64,000 nucleotides of DNA from Thermohalobaculum sp050331335 (GTDB taxonomy: Bacteria > Pseudomonadota > Alphaproteobacteria > Rhodobacterales > Rhodobacteraceae), in NCBI GenBank assembly GCA_050331335.1, contig JBHJGY010000050.1:20911-84910 (forward strand), given 5' to 3'. Positions 8,941-16,127 of the stretch are shown in pieces. The position numbers and the translations under genes are program-made. How positions within the stretch are numbered: the stretch's first letter is position 1; every line of letters starts with the position of its first letter. The notes beneath the pieces were generated by a model, which did not search any database, was not told the DNA's origin, and saw only the letters and a list, made by a program, of their open reading frames with translations.

Positions 8941-9364
8941 GGAGGGTCCTCCCTATGGACTGATGCTGGCCCGGTGGTCCGGGTCCGATGTTTACCGTGG
9001 CGATCCTGCCCAAAACCTCGCCACTGTCAAAGGTCGATTGTCGGGCGCAGGCCCGTGGACATTTCCAGCACTCGAGCGGTACGAGGCGCAGCGCGCGCGC
9101 GTCCGGTCCGACATCCGCCGGGTGCTCGCGGAGGTTGAGATGGGGGCGGGTAACATCTTGCGGCTGATGCGCCGGGTCCGGGAGGCTTGCTCTGACGCGG
9201 GCCGAGCGGGGGCCGATGAGCGGTCACGCCTCGGGGGCCCTCGGGGTCCGCTGGGGGCCGACCGTGGCTGGCGCCCGTTGCCCAGAGCTCTTGGCCCGGA
9301 CCCTCAGCCCTGCATGACCGGCCCAGATCGAGGCGATCGCCGCCGCCCGAAACTCGCTGGCGGC
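8941..9364. other. 424-bp gap without recognisable gene
   Basis: Lies between ttdB-like and tctC, both on the minus strand. It holds no ORF with recognisable family features. It may contain a separate promoter for tctCBA, but no convincing -35/-10 pair was identified. A GGAGG-type ribosome-binding sequence sits directly before tctC. Confidence 0.5.
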
Positions 9365-10036
9365 TCACATCACCTCGGTCTTGCGGTCGTCGGTCTCGCC
9401 ATAGCGGTGGAGCGCCGGCGGCTTCAGCCCGTCATAGAGCGACGCGATCCGCTGGTTCACGATTTCTCCCTGCTGGGCGAAGAGCGAGGCGCCCGTCAGG
9501 TCGCTGTCGCAGATGAAGGGGCCGAAATTCTCCACCCGGAACATCCACATCGCCTGTGCGAGGCCCAGCTCGTCGAGCCAATGCACCGCCTCGACCGCCT
9601 TGACCCCGCGCCCGAGGAGCGCGCCCGTGCCGTAGCCGACGGTGGTGAGATAGACCGCGCCCCGGGGAGCGAGGATCTGCTCATAGTCCTCGCGCGGCAT
9701 GCCGCCTTTGCCGATGACGATCTTGGTGCCGGTCTTGTCGAGCCAGTCGGCCATCCATTTGGAGAAGCGGAAGGAGGCGGTGGCGGTAACCCCGCCGATG
9801 CGGAACTCTCCGCTCGCGTCGCGGGCGGCGGCCGGCGAGCAGTGGAAATTCACGTTGGAGACGGCGGCCATGTCCGGCAGCGGCAGCGCGGCGCCCTCCT
9901 CGATGACCTTCTGATAGACCTTCTCGCGCGCCGTGTAGACGATCCCGTCCAGGAACACGACGTTGCCAGGCGCGAGCTTCGCGATGTCCTCCGGGCTCGC
10001 GGGCAGAGAAATCCGGTGTTGTTTCAGGCTGCTCAT
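9365..10036 (-). CDS. Class I fumarase / L-tartrate dehydratase, beta subunit
   Basis: The C-terminal-type subunit (223 residues) of an iron-sulfur hydro-lyase acting on a dicarboxylate such as fumarate/malate, mesaconate or tartrate. Family motifs are LAPGNVVFLDGIVYTAREK, HCSPAA, GGVTATASFRF, IGKGGM and AVHWLDELGLAQAMWMFRVENFGP; the lysine-glycine-glycine loop is part of the active site. The ATG at 10036 overlaps the preceding small gene by 4 nt. In E. coli FumA both halves are fused, while TtdAB and archaeal enzymes are split as here. Substrate choice among fumarate, tartrate and mesaconate is open. Confidence 0.92.
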   Translation of the reverse strand: MSSLKQHRISLPASPEDIAKLAPGNVVFLDGIVYTAREKVYQKVIEEGAALPLPDMAAVSNVNFHCSPAAARDASGEFRIGGVTATASFRFSKWMADWLDKTGTKIVIGKGGMPREDYEQILAPRGAVYLTTVGYGTGALLGRGVKAVEAVHWLDELGLAQAMWMFRVENFGPFICDSDLTGASLFAQQGEIVNQRIASLYDGLKPPALHRYGETDDRKTEVM

Positions 10037-10434
10037 CTGTCGGTCTCCTGATCGAGAAGCTCCACCCAGTCGGCTGGGCGTTTGAGGCAGTCCCCCTCGG
10101 TGACGAAGAGTGTCAGCCCGTCACCCTTGGAGAACGGCGCGCGCGGCTCGATCCTGACCGCGACACCGGCGAACGGCCCCGTGCCCGGCGCACTGCGCTG
10201 CGGGGTCGTCTCGTCGAAGGCGATCGTCGCGAAGCCCGCGCGCTCCGCCGCTCGCGCCACCGTCTGCGCCGTCGGGCAACTCTCGGCGAAATAGGCGTTG
10301 TGGAAGGCCAACTGGCCGCGCAGCGCTTTGAGCACGCCCTCGGCATCTGCCGCCCGGAGCGTGGTCGAGAGCAGCGCGATGCCGGCCATCAGGAGCGCGA
10401 GAAACAGAACGACGATCAGGATCCATTTGACCAC
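10033..10434 (-). CDS. Small single-span membrane protein between fumarase subunit genes
   Basis: A predicted 133-residue protein starting at GTG (10434), 10 nt after the alpha-subunit stop and overlapping the beta subunit by 4 nt. Such tight packing supports it being real. It has one N-terminal membrane helix (KWILIVVLFLALLMAGIALL, residues 3-22) and a soluble domain with two cysteines (SCPTAQTV and EGDCLKRP) that could pair outside the membrane. I do not recognise the family. Its place between two obligate partner subunits suggests a role in assembly, membrane tethering or cofactor handling, but that is inference only. Confidence 0.7.
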   Translation of the reverse strand: MVKWILIVVLFLALLMAGIALLSTTLRAADAEGVLKALRGQLAFHNAYFAESCPTAQTVARAAERAGFATIAFDETTPQRSAPGTGPFAGVAVRIEPRAPFSKGDGLTLFVTEGDCLKRPADWVELLDQETDR

Positions 10435-10444
10435 GGCGGGGATC

Positions 10445-11401
10445 TCACTCGGCGGCGAGCGCGGACGGGTCGAAGGCAACCCCCTCGCGGCGCATATAGG
10501 GGGTGAACCAGCGCGGGTCGGTGCGGTACTCGACGCGGCCATCGGCGTGGATGCGGGCGGTGGCGCGGCGGGAGGAGAGGCAGAAGGTGTGCACCGAGAT
10601 CGGCATGCCGCCCGTATGGGTGTAGCCGCATTCGATGTGCAGATCGACGACCATCGACTTGCCGACAAAGCCCATGGCGCCCATGCCGATGTCGTTGCCG
10701 AGCGCCATCAGTTCGAGCTCCAGCGCGGCCACCTTCGGGTCGGGGTTGCGGTCGCCCACCGTGCGCAGGCACGCCGCCTGCTTGCCGAGGACCATGCAGA
10801 TGTCCTTCGAGCCGCCGATGCCGACGCCGACGATCGCCGGCTGGCAGGCGAGCCCGCGCTTGCCGAAGGCGATGAGCGTGTCGAGCAGGAACCGCTTGAT
10901 CCCGTCGATCCCGTCGCCGGGGAAGAGCATCCGGTAGTCGGTGCCGAAGAGGCCGCCCTTATGGACGGTGGTGATGTCGATCCAGTCGGCGTCGGGCTCG
11001 AAGGACCACTCCACCTCCGGCGCATTCAACCCGACATTGTTGTTGTGGTCGGTGCGCCAGAGCGGGTGCACGCGGTTGGGGCGCAGCGGCACCTCGTGGG
11101 TCGCCCGGGCGGTCGCCTGACGCAGCGCGCGTTCGAGTGCAATGGGCCCACCCTCGATGCGCGCCTCGTTGCCCATCTTGACATAATAACGTGGCAGGCC
11201 GGTATCGGCGCACATCGGCCGGCGGTCCTCTGTCGCGGCCTCGTAGTTGTCGACCATCGCCTTGAGCACGAAGGAGGAGAGATCGCCGGTTTCCAAGTCG
11301 ATCATCCCCTTGATGCCGGTGAGATAATCCTCGGGGATGTCGATGGCGGCCTTGGCCATGATGTCGAAGGCGGCGGCCTCCAGGGTGGTCTCGTCGATCA
11401 T
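10445..11401 (-). CDS. Class I fumarase / L-tartrate dehydratase, alpha subunit
   Basis: The Fe-S-binding subunit (318 residues) of a two-subunit class I hydro-lyase. Cluster cysteines are in RPMCADTGLP (Cys64), GGSKDICMVLGKQAAC and HIECGYTHTGG, matching the three 4Fe-4S ligands of this family. Substrate-side motifs RPNRVHPLWRTDHNNNVGLN and PAIVGVGIGG are intact. The ATG at 11401 follows the flavoprotein stop by 5 nt; a GTG at 11410 overlapping that stop is an alternative. The coupled SDH-like genes upstream suggest it hydrates the unsaturated product of that complex. Confidence 0.93.
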   Translation of the reverse strand: MIDETTLEAAAFDIMAKAAIDIPEDYLTGIKGMIDLETGDLSSFVLKAMVDNYEAATEDRRPMCADTGLPRYYVKMGNEARIEGGPIALERALRQATARATHEVPLRPNRVHPLWRTDHNNNVGLNAPEVEWSFEPDADWIDITTVHKGGLFGTDYRMLFPGDGIDGIKRFLLDTLIAFGKRGLACQPAIVGVGIGGSKDICMVLGKQAACLRTVGDRNPDPKVAALELELMALGNDIGMGAMGFVGKSMVVDLHIECGYTHTGGMPISVHTFCLSSRRATARIHADGRVEYRTDPRWFTPYMRREGVAFDPSALAAE

Positions 11402-11406
11402 GGGGA

Positions 11407-13152
11407 TCACTCCGCGGCGATGGGGGGCTTGGCGGTGCCGTCCAGCAGCGAGGTGCCGGGGCGGACGATGGAGAAGTCGACGGGGACCATGTCGAGCGCG
11501 AGCCCGTCGCCAGCTGCGCGTAGCCGGGTGAAGCGGGTTTCGGCAAGGTCGCCGGTCTCTGGAAAGTCCTCGCGGAAATGGGCGCCACGGCTGTCCTCGC
11601 GGGCGAGCGCCGCCCGGGCAACGGCCTCCGAGACGGCGACCAGGCTCTCGAGATTGAGCGCATCCCCCCAGGTGAGGTTGAACGCGCGGTTGCGGTCGGC
11701 GACCCCTGTCTCGGCGAGCTCGGCCCGGATCTCCGACAGCCGGTCGAGCCCGCGACGCAAGCCCGCCTCGGTGCGCAAGACGCCGACATCCTCCCACATC
11801 GCCTCGGACAGCCGCTCCCGCAGGCCGTGGAGATCGCCGGCCGGCCGGGAAAACGGCATCTCGGCGCGCGCGATCCCGGCGTCGATCGCCCCAGGGTCCT
11901 CCGGGCGCAGGCCAGCGCCCGCAGCGATCGCCGCCGCCATCCGGTCGCCCGCAATCCCGCCGAAGACCGTCGAGTTCGCGACCCCGTTGCCGCCCAGCCG
12001 GTTGGCGCCATGCACGCCGCCTGCATCCTCCCCGGCTACGAAGAGGCCCGGGAGCGCGGTTGCGGTGTCGATCTCCATCTCGACACCCCCCATCATGTAA
12101 TGCGCCGTCGGGACCACCTCGACGAGCCCGCCCGCAAGATCGAACCCGCAATCGGCGCAGCGCTTGACCATGCCGGGAAACTTGGCCGCCACCTGGTCCG
12201 GCCCGAGATGGCCCATGGAGATGTAGACCCCGCCCATCGGCGTCGTGCGGCCGCTACGCATCTCCGCATAGATCCCGCGCGAGACGACGTCGCGGGTGGC
12301 GCGCTCGGCGCGAGGGTCGTAGTCCTCCATGAAGCGGTGCTTGTCGCCGTTGAGGAGATGGCCGCCGGCGCCCCTCAGACCTTCCTCCAGCACGGTGCCG
12401 GTCATGCGCGTGTCCGGGCCTCCGAGGAGCCCCGTGGGGTGGAACTGGACCATTTCCATGTCTCGCAGCGCGAGGCCCGCGCGCATCGCCATAGCCAGAC
12501 CGTCCGAAGATTTATCCCCCGACGGCGTGTGGTAGAGATACATCGACGGGCCGGCGCCGGTGGCGAGCAGCACCGACTTCGCGGCGATATAGCGATAGCT
12601 CCCGCGGCGGATGTCGAGCATCAGAACGCCGGCGATCCCAGAGCCGTCGGCGGCCGGGATCAGCTCCAGCGCCCGGTGTTCCTCCAGCGGTCGGACAGCA
12701 TGGGCGCGGGCCTGCTCCATCAGCCGGTTCATGATCTCGATGCCGGTGAGGTCGGCCTTGTGTGCCGTGCGGTCGAAGGTCTGCCCGGCGAAGGCCTTCT
12801 GGTGGAGCGTGCCGTCGGGATTGCGGTCGAAGAAGCAGCCGTATTCGTTCTCGAGCTCACGGATGCGGGTCACGGCGCCGGTGACCAAGGCCCAGGCGAG
12901 ATCCTGACGCGGCAGCCACTTGCCACCCTCGATGGTGTCCTGGAAATGCCGTTCGACGCTGTCGCCGGGGGAGAGCGCCACGTTGTAGCCGCCCTGGACC
13001 ATCCGCGTGCACCCCGATTTTCCGAGCAGCCCTTTGACCGCCACCACGACCTCGAGATCCGGGCTGGCCTGTTTTGCGTGGAGCGCCGCCATGAGCCCCG
13101 CGCCGCCCGCGCCAAGGATCAGGATATCGGTTTCGTGCCGGTCGATCTCCAT
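11407..13152 (-). CDS. Succinate dehydrogenase/fumarate reductase-like flavoprotein subunit
   Basis: FAD-containing catalytic subunit of 581 residues. The Rossmann motif is ILGAGGAGLMAALHA (residues 12-26). Dicarboxylate-site motifs are conserved: VQFHPTG, LEEGLRGAGGHLLN with the catalytic arginine, TAHYMMGG and HGANRLGG. The residue that normally links FAD covalently (His in SHTVxAxGG) is replaced: the sequence reads SGCTRMVQGG with Cys48 at that position, so FAD is probably not bound in the usual covalent way. It stands with two anchor subunits and an Fe-S subunit in the order B-D-C-A, unlike the housekeeping sdhCDAB operon. It may act on a substituted succinate or as a reductase. Confidence 0.9.
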   Translation of the reverse strand: MEIDRHETDILILGAGGAGLMAALHAKQASPDLEVVVAVKGLLGKSGCTRMVQGGYNVALSPGDSVERHFQDTIEGGKWLPRQDLAWALVTGAVTRIRELENEYGCFFDRNPDGTLHQKAFAGQTFDRTAHKADLTGIEIMNRLMEQARAHAVRPLEEHRALELIPAADGSGIAGVLMLDIRRGSYRYIAAKSVLLATGAGPSMYLYHTPSGDKSSDGLAMAMRAGLALRDMEMVQFHPTGLLGGPDTRMTGTVLEEGLRGAGGHLLNGDKHRFMEDYDPRAERATRDVVSRGIYAEMRSGRTTPMGGVYISMGHLGPDQVAAKFPGMVKRCADCGFDLAGGLVEVVPTAHYMMGGVEMEIDTATALPGLFVAGEDAGGVHGANRLGGNGVANSTVFGGIAGDRMAAAIAAGAGLRPEDPGAIDAGIARAEMPFSRPAGDLHGLRERLSEAMWEDVGVLRTEAGLRRGLDRLSEIRAELAETGVADRNRAFNLTWGDALNLESLVAVSEAVARAALAREDSRGAHFREDFPETGDLAETRFTRLRAAGDGLALDMVPVDFSIVRPGTSLLDGTAKPPIAAE

Positions 13153-13164
13153 CGCCGCCTCCTG

Positions 13165-13518
13165 TCAGATCACACCGAGGATAAAAACCCCGCCCGCAAG
13201 CGCGGAAAGCCCCACACCGGCATAGACCAAGCCCGGGCGTAGAGACGGGATTGCCCCCCAGGGCAGCATCTCGAGGACAAGAAGCCGACACCCAAGGGTG
13301 AGGTGCAGCCCGAGCAGCACGACGAGCCCCCATTCTGCCACCTTGACCGACCAATGCTCGGTCCAGACGAGCATGCCGTCGAGTGCCGTTGCGCCTTCGA
13401 GGGCGAGCCCAAGTGCCAGGAAATGCACCGGCAGGAACAGCGCGAGGCCGATGCCGGAGAGCCGGTGCAGCAGGGCCGCCCAACGCGATAGCGCGGAAGA
13501 GGTGTCGTCCGTCTTCAT
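13165..13518 (-). CDS. SDH-like cytochrome b anchor subunit (SdhC type)
   Basis: A 117-residue integral membrane protein with three hydrophobic helices (about 21-42, 60-83, 92-115). The SdhC hallmark HRLSGIGLALFLPVHFL sits at the start of helix 1; its Arg/Ser belong to the quinone site in the family, and the family's haem ligand histidine is probably supplied by HLTLG in helix 2. It follows the other anchor gene with a 4-nt overlap and precedes the flavoprotein by 12 nt. It would anchor the catalytic subunits to the cytoplasmic membrane and pass electrons to quinone. Confidence 0.86.
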   Translation of the reverse strand: MKTDDTSSALSRWAALLHRLSGIGLALFLPVHFLALGLALEGATALDGMLVWTEHWSVKVAEWGLVVLLGLHLTLGCRLLVLEMLPWGAIPSLRPGLVYAGVGLSALAGGVFILGVI

Positions 13519-13856
13519 GCCACCCCCCCCGGCGCATAGACTGCCCAGACTGCCCGGAGTCCCAATGCCAGGAGCAGGGCAGCCAACACCCCCATCGCCG
13601 GGGTCGCGAGCCGCCGCGGCAGGCCGGCCCACTCGACGAGGATGTTGCGCAAGCCGATCGGCCCGTGGACCGCGGTGGCCAGAACGAACAGCCCGTAGAA
13701 CAGCGCCCAGCCTTCAGATCCTGCCGTGCGCCCCAAGATCTCCTCGGCCGAAAGCCCGCCACGCACCGCATAGAGGATCAACCCCAGATGCACGAGGACG
13801 AGCGGTGCGAGAACGAGCGCCGTCAGCCGCTGGAGGACGAAGAGCCGAGCCTCCAT
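13515..13856 (-). CDS. SDH-like membrane anchor subunit (SdhD type)
   Basis: A 113-residue membrane protein with three helices (about 9-31, 50-70, 86-107) and the motif LQRLTALVLAPLVLVHL, plus HGPIGLRNILVEW. Those histidines are placed as in SdhD/FrdD-type haem or quinone-binding anchors. The ATG at 13856 overlaps the Fe-S subunit stop (ATGA) and its own end overlaps the SdhC-type gene by 4 nt, indicating translational coupling. Together with its neighbour it gives a two-anchor complex. Confidence 0.84.
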   Translation of the reverse strand: MEARLFVLQRLTALVLAPLVLVHLGLILYAVRGGLSAEEILGRTAGSEGWALFYGLFVLATAVHGPIGLRNILVEWAGLPRRLATPAMGVLAALLLALGLRAVWAVYAPGGVA

Positions 13857-14587
13857 CAGGCGCCTCCGAAGAGATCGAGCAGCGAGCGCCGCTTGATCCC
13901 GGCGATCGAGCGGGTCGGCGAAAGCCCGACAGGGCAGGCCGCCATGCAGGCGCCATGGGTGTGGCACGAGCCGCAGCCGCCGGTGCCCAGGGCTGTCGCC
14001 TTTACCTTTGATCGGTTGGCGGCGCGGGGGTCGTTGAGCAGGGTCCAGGCGCGGTTGAGCGCCGCGGGGCCGAGATAGTCGGTGTCCCAAGAGACGACGT
14101 CGCAGGCCGCGTAGCAGACGGCGCAGTTGATGCACTGGATTGCCGCATCGGCCTCCCGCCGCTCCCGGCCAGAGGGATCGACGGCGGCCGGCGCGTCGTC
14201 GCGGGTCGCAGTCCCCTCGAAGCCGCCAACCTTTCCCCATTTGTCGAAGAAGGGGTCCATATCGACCACGAGATCGCGGATGCGAGGCAGGTTGCGCAGC
14301 GGCTCCACAGTGATCTCGCCGGCCTGGGCGACCTTCTGCACATGGGTTCTGCAGGTCCAGCGCGGGCGCCCGTTGACGGTCATCGCGCAGGAGCCGCAGA
14401 CGCCGACCCGGCAGGCGAAGCGATAGGCCAGATCGGGAGCGTGCCGCCGCTGCACCTCCGTGACGGCGTCCAGCACGGTCTGGTTCTCCCGGGCTGGAAC
14501 CTCATAGGTCTCATGAGCTCCCGCCGTGCCGTCAGGCCCGCCGCGCCAAATGCGCAAACTCAGCGTCTGTGCGTGCGCCTCGTCCAT
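13856..14587 (-). CDS. Succinate dehydrogenase-like iron-sulfur subunit
   Basis: The electron-transfer subunit (243 residues) linking the flavoprotein to the membrane anchors. The N-terminal ferredoxin fold has the 2Fe-2S ligands in FACRVGVCGSC and RWTCRTH. The C-terminal domain carries CINCAVCYAAC (4Fe-4S) and CGSCHTHGACMAACPVG (3Fe-4S region). All three clusters appear complete, so the complex is probably functional. The ATG at 14587 is chosen from the family length; the in-frame extension upstream to 14710 is not SdhB-like. It is the first gene of the SDH-like set, 135 nt after the hydrolase-like gene. Confidence 0.92.
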   Translation of the reverse strand: MDEAHAQTLSLRIWRGGPDGTAGAHETYEVPARENQTVLDAVTEVQRRHAPDLAYRFACRVGVCGSCAMTVNGRPRWTCRTHVQKVAQAGEITVEPLRNLPRIRDLVVDMDPFFDKWGKVGGFEGTATRDDAPAAVDPSGRERREADAAIQCINCAVCYAACDVVSWDTDYLGPAALNRAWTLLNDPRAANRSKVKATALGTGGCGSCHTHGACMAACPVGLSPTRSIAGIKRRSLLDLFGGA

Positions 14588-14691
14588 GCCCCTGCGCCTC
14601 CCCAACTGCGCCCTGTGATCGCGCTCACAGGCGGACCGTTTCGTTAGCCGGCAGCATATCGCAGTTGAATTCTTTCTCAACAAGAAAAAGA

Positions 14692-14724
14692 GATATTGAG
14701 CTGACCTCAAGTTGAGTTAATATC
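14692..14724. promoter_or_regulatory. Nested inverted repeats upstream of the SDH-like genes
   Basis: In the 135-nt AT-rich gap before the Fe-S subunit gene there is an outer inverted repeat GATATT...AATATC (14692-14697 and 14719-14724). Inside it is CTCAA-G-TTGAG (14706-14716). The region is AT-rich against its surroundings and reads as a promoter/operator for the minus-strand SDH/fumarase genes. A LysR- or GntR-type regulator could bind here. The assignment is from symmetry and position only. Confidence 0.4.
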
Positions 14725-15355
14725 AGGGATCAGCATCCAACGCGTCGATGATCAGCTTGACGAGGCGCAGCCCGTGTTGGGGGCTGTCGAAAAGGGCGGC
14801 CGCCGGGGTTTCGCCGGTGTACAACGTGAGCTGCGTGGTGTCGGGCGCGAACATATGCTGCTCGACCGCGACCTTCATCGCGTCGTCATCGTCGCACACC
14901 ACGAAGATCACGCGCTGGGTGATGCGGCCGACCGGCCCCGATACCCGCTCGGGTCCGACCAAAATCAGCACATCGAGATTGCCCACCAAACCGGTGAGAA
15001 CCGCCTCGGCCGCGGCCTCGGCGCCGCGACCGATCCCGAGCACCGAAACCGCCCGGGCTCCGGCACCGCGCAGATGTGCCACGCCCCCGGCCACCATGCG
15101 GGAGATCGTTTCAACCGAGCGCTCCAGCGCAGCGCCTGCTTCGGTGCCCATGGGCTCCGGGCGCGGCTCGAGAACGGTCAGCCCATGGCCGATAAGCTGC
15201 GCAAGCTTCGACCGCCAGGGTCGCATCGGCAGGCCGGACATCCCGTCCACCAGCAGGAGCCCATGCCTTCCGCCGCGCCAAAGCGCGGAGGTCACCGGGC
15301 GAGCGTCGTCCTCGGTCTTGAAGCTCAGGATCTCGGTCGGCGGGGGTGTCTGCAT
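14723..15355 (-). CDS. Alpha/beta-hydrolase-fold-like protein lacking the nucleophile serine
   Basis: A 210-residue cytoplasmic protein whose pattern resembles an alpha/beta hydrolase: strand-turn LLLVDGMSG, a nucleophile-elbow-like LGIGRGAEAA near residues 106-115, strand VLILVGPE, strand VIFVVCDDDD, and a late SPQHGLRLVKLI that could hold the catalytic histidine. The usual GxSxG serine is replaced by glycine (GIGRG), so ordinary serine hydrolysis is unlikely. It lies between the GntR regulator and the SDH-like genes on the same strand. I do not recognise a named family; it might be a pseudoenzyme or an accessory protein. Confidence 0.72.
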   Translation of the reverse strand: MQTPPPTEILSFKTEDDARPVTSALWRGGRHGLLLVDGMSGLPMRPWRSKLAQLIGHGLTVLEPRPEPMGTEAGAALERSVETISRMVAGGVAHLRGAGARAVSVLGIGRGAEAAAEAVLTGLVGNLDVLILVGPERVSGPVGRITQRVIFVVCDDDDAMKVAVEQHMFAPDTTQLTLYTGETPAAALFDSPQHGLRLVKLIIDALDADP

Positions 15356-15426
15356 GGCCTCGGCAGGGCGGCTCACGGGTGTGTCGGTGTTTGGGGATCC
15401 GCCAAGCGCCGGACAAGCGCGTCGGC

Positions 15427-16116
15427 TCAGCTCTCGAACTGGCGCAACAGCGCGGCGGCCTTGTTGGCCAAGTGGCGGCGCAGCAGCCCGGACAGGCGGG
15501 CGCCGTCGCGGGCAGCGAGGGCGGCGTGGATCTGGGCGTGTTCCTCCACCGCTTCGGCCCAGCGTTGCGGCGCCAGATTGGCAAGACGTCGCGCACGGCG
15601 CAACTTGACGTCGAGGCCCGCAATGCTGAGGGCCAGGGTCGCGTTCCCCGCCGCTTGCCGCAAAAGGGCGTGGATCTCCGCATTGGTCTGGGCGTAACCG
15701 GCGAGATCGCCCGAGCGGTGCTGGTCGGCGAGCCGCTCTTGCAGTTGCGCCGATTGGTCGATCTCGGCGGCCGTCGCCCGCGCCGCGGCAAGCTCGCCGG
15801 CAAGCGCTTCGAGCGCGCCGATGACCGGAAACGTCTCCTCCAGCTCGGTCAGGGTCAGCGGGCTGACCACGGCGCCACGCCCAGGGCGCTGGAGCACGAG
15901 CCCCTCCGCCGCGAGCATGTTGAGCGCTTCTCTGAGCGGGGTTCGAGAGACCCCGAAGCGGTCGCAAAGCGCCTGCTCCGAAAGCTTCGTCCCGGGCGCC
16001 AGCGTACCGTCCACGATCTGCGTGCGGAGCCGTTCGGCAAGCTCTTGGGCCAGTGGGCGCCGAGCGATCCTCTGATCGGGGCTCTGGAGCTGCGGGGTGA
16101 AAAGGGCTGAGTTCAT
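15427..16116 (-). CDS. GntR family transcriptional regulator, FCD subfamily
   Basis: A 229-residue regulator. The N-terminal winged HTH is PLAQELAERLRTQIVDGTLA, then LSEQALCDRFGVSRTPLREALNMLAAEGLV (residues 21-74). The C-terminal FCD helical domain carries likely metal ligands His149 (NAEIHALL), His193 (EEHAQIH) and His215 (RRHLANK). FCD regulators typically respond to organic acids. The gene starts 11 nt after the FAD/Fe-S dehydrogenase stop. The palindrome at 19110-19126, between the two arms of the catabolic block, is its best candidate operator. Confidence 0.93.
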   Translation of the reverse strand: MNSALFTPQLQSPDQRIARRPLAQELAERLRTQIVDGTLAPGTKLSEQALCDRFGVSRTPLREALNMLAAEGLVLQRPGRGAVVSPLTLTELEETFPVIGALEALAGELAAARATAAEIDQSAQLQERLADQHRSGDLAGYAQTNAEIHALLRQAAGNATLALSIAGLDVKLRRARRLANLAPQRWAEAVEEHAQIHAALAARDGARLSGLLRRHLANKAAALLRQFES

Positions 16117-16127
16117 CCGGGGGATCC

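Noticed and set aside
7591..9138. 515-residue plus-strand open frame
   Set aside because: Antisense to tctB and tctC, which have clear family signatures; composition is typical of a GC-rich shadow frame.
10298..12100. 600-residue plus-strand open frame, and the similar one at 11578-13242
   Set aside because: Both are antisense to the fumarase and SDH-like genes, whose catalytic motifs are intact on the minus strand.
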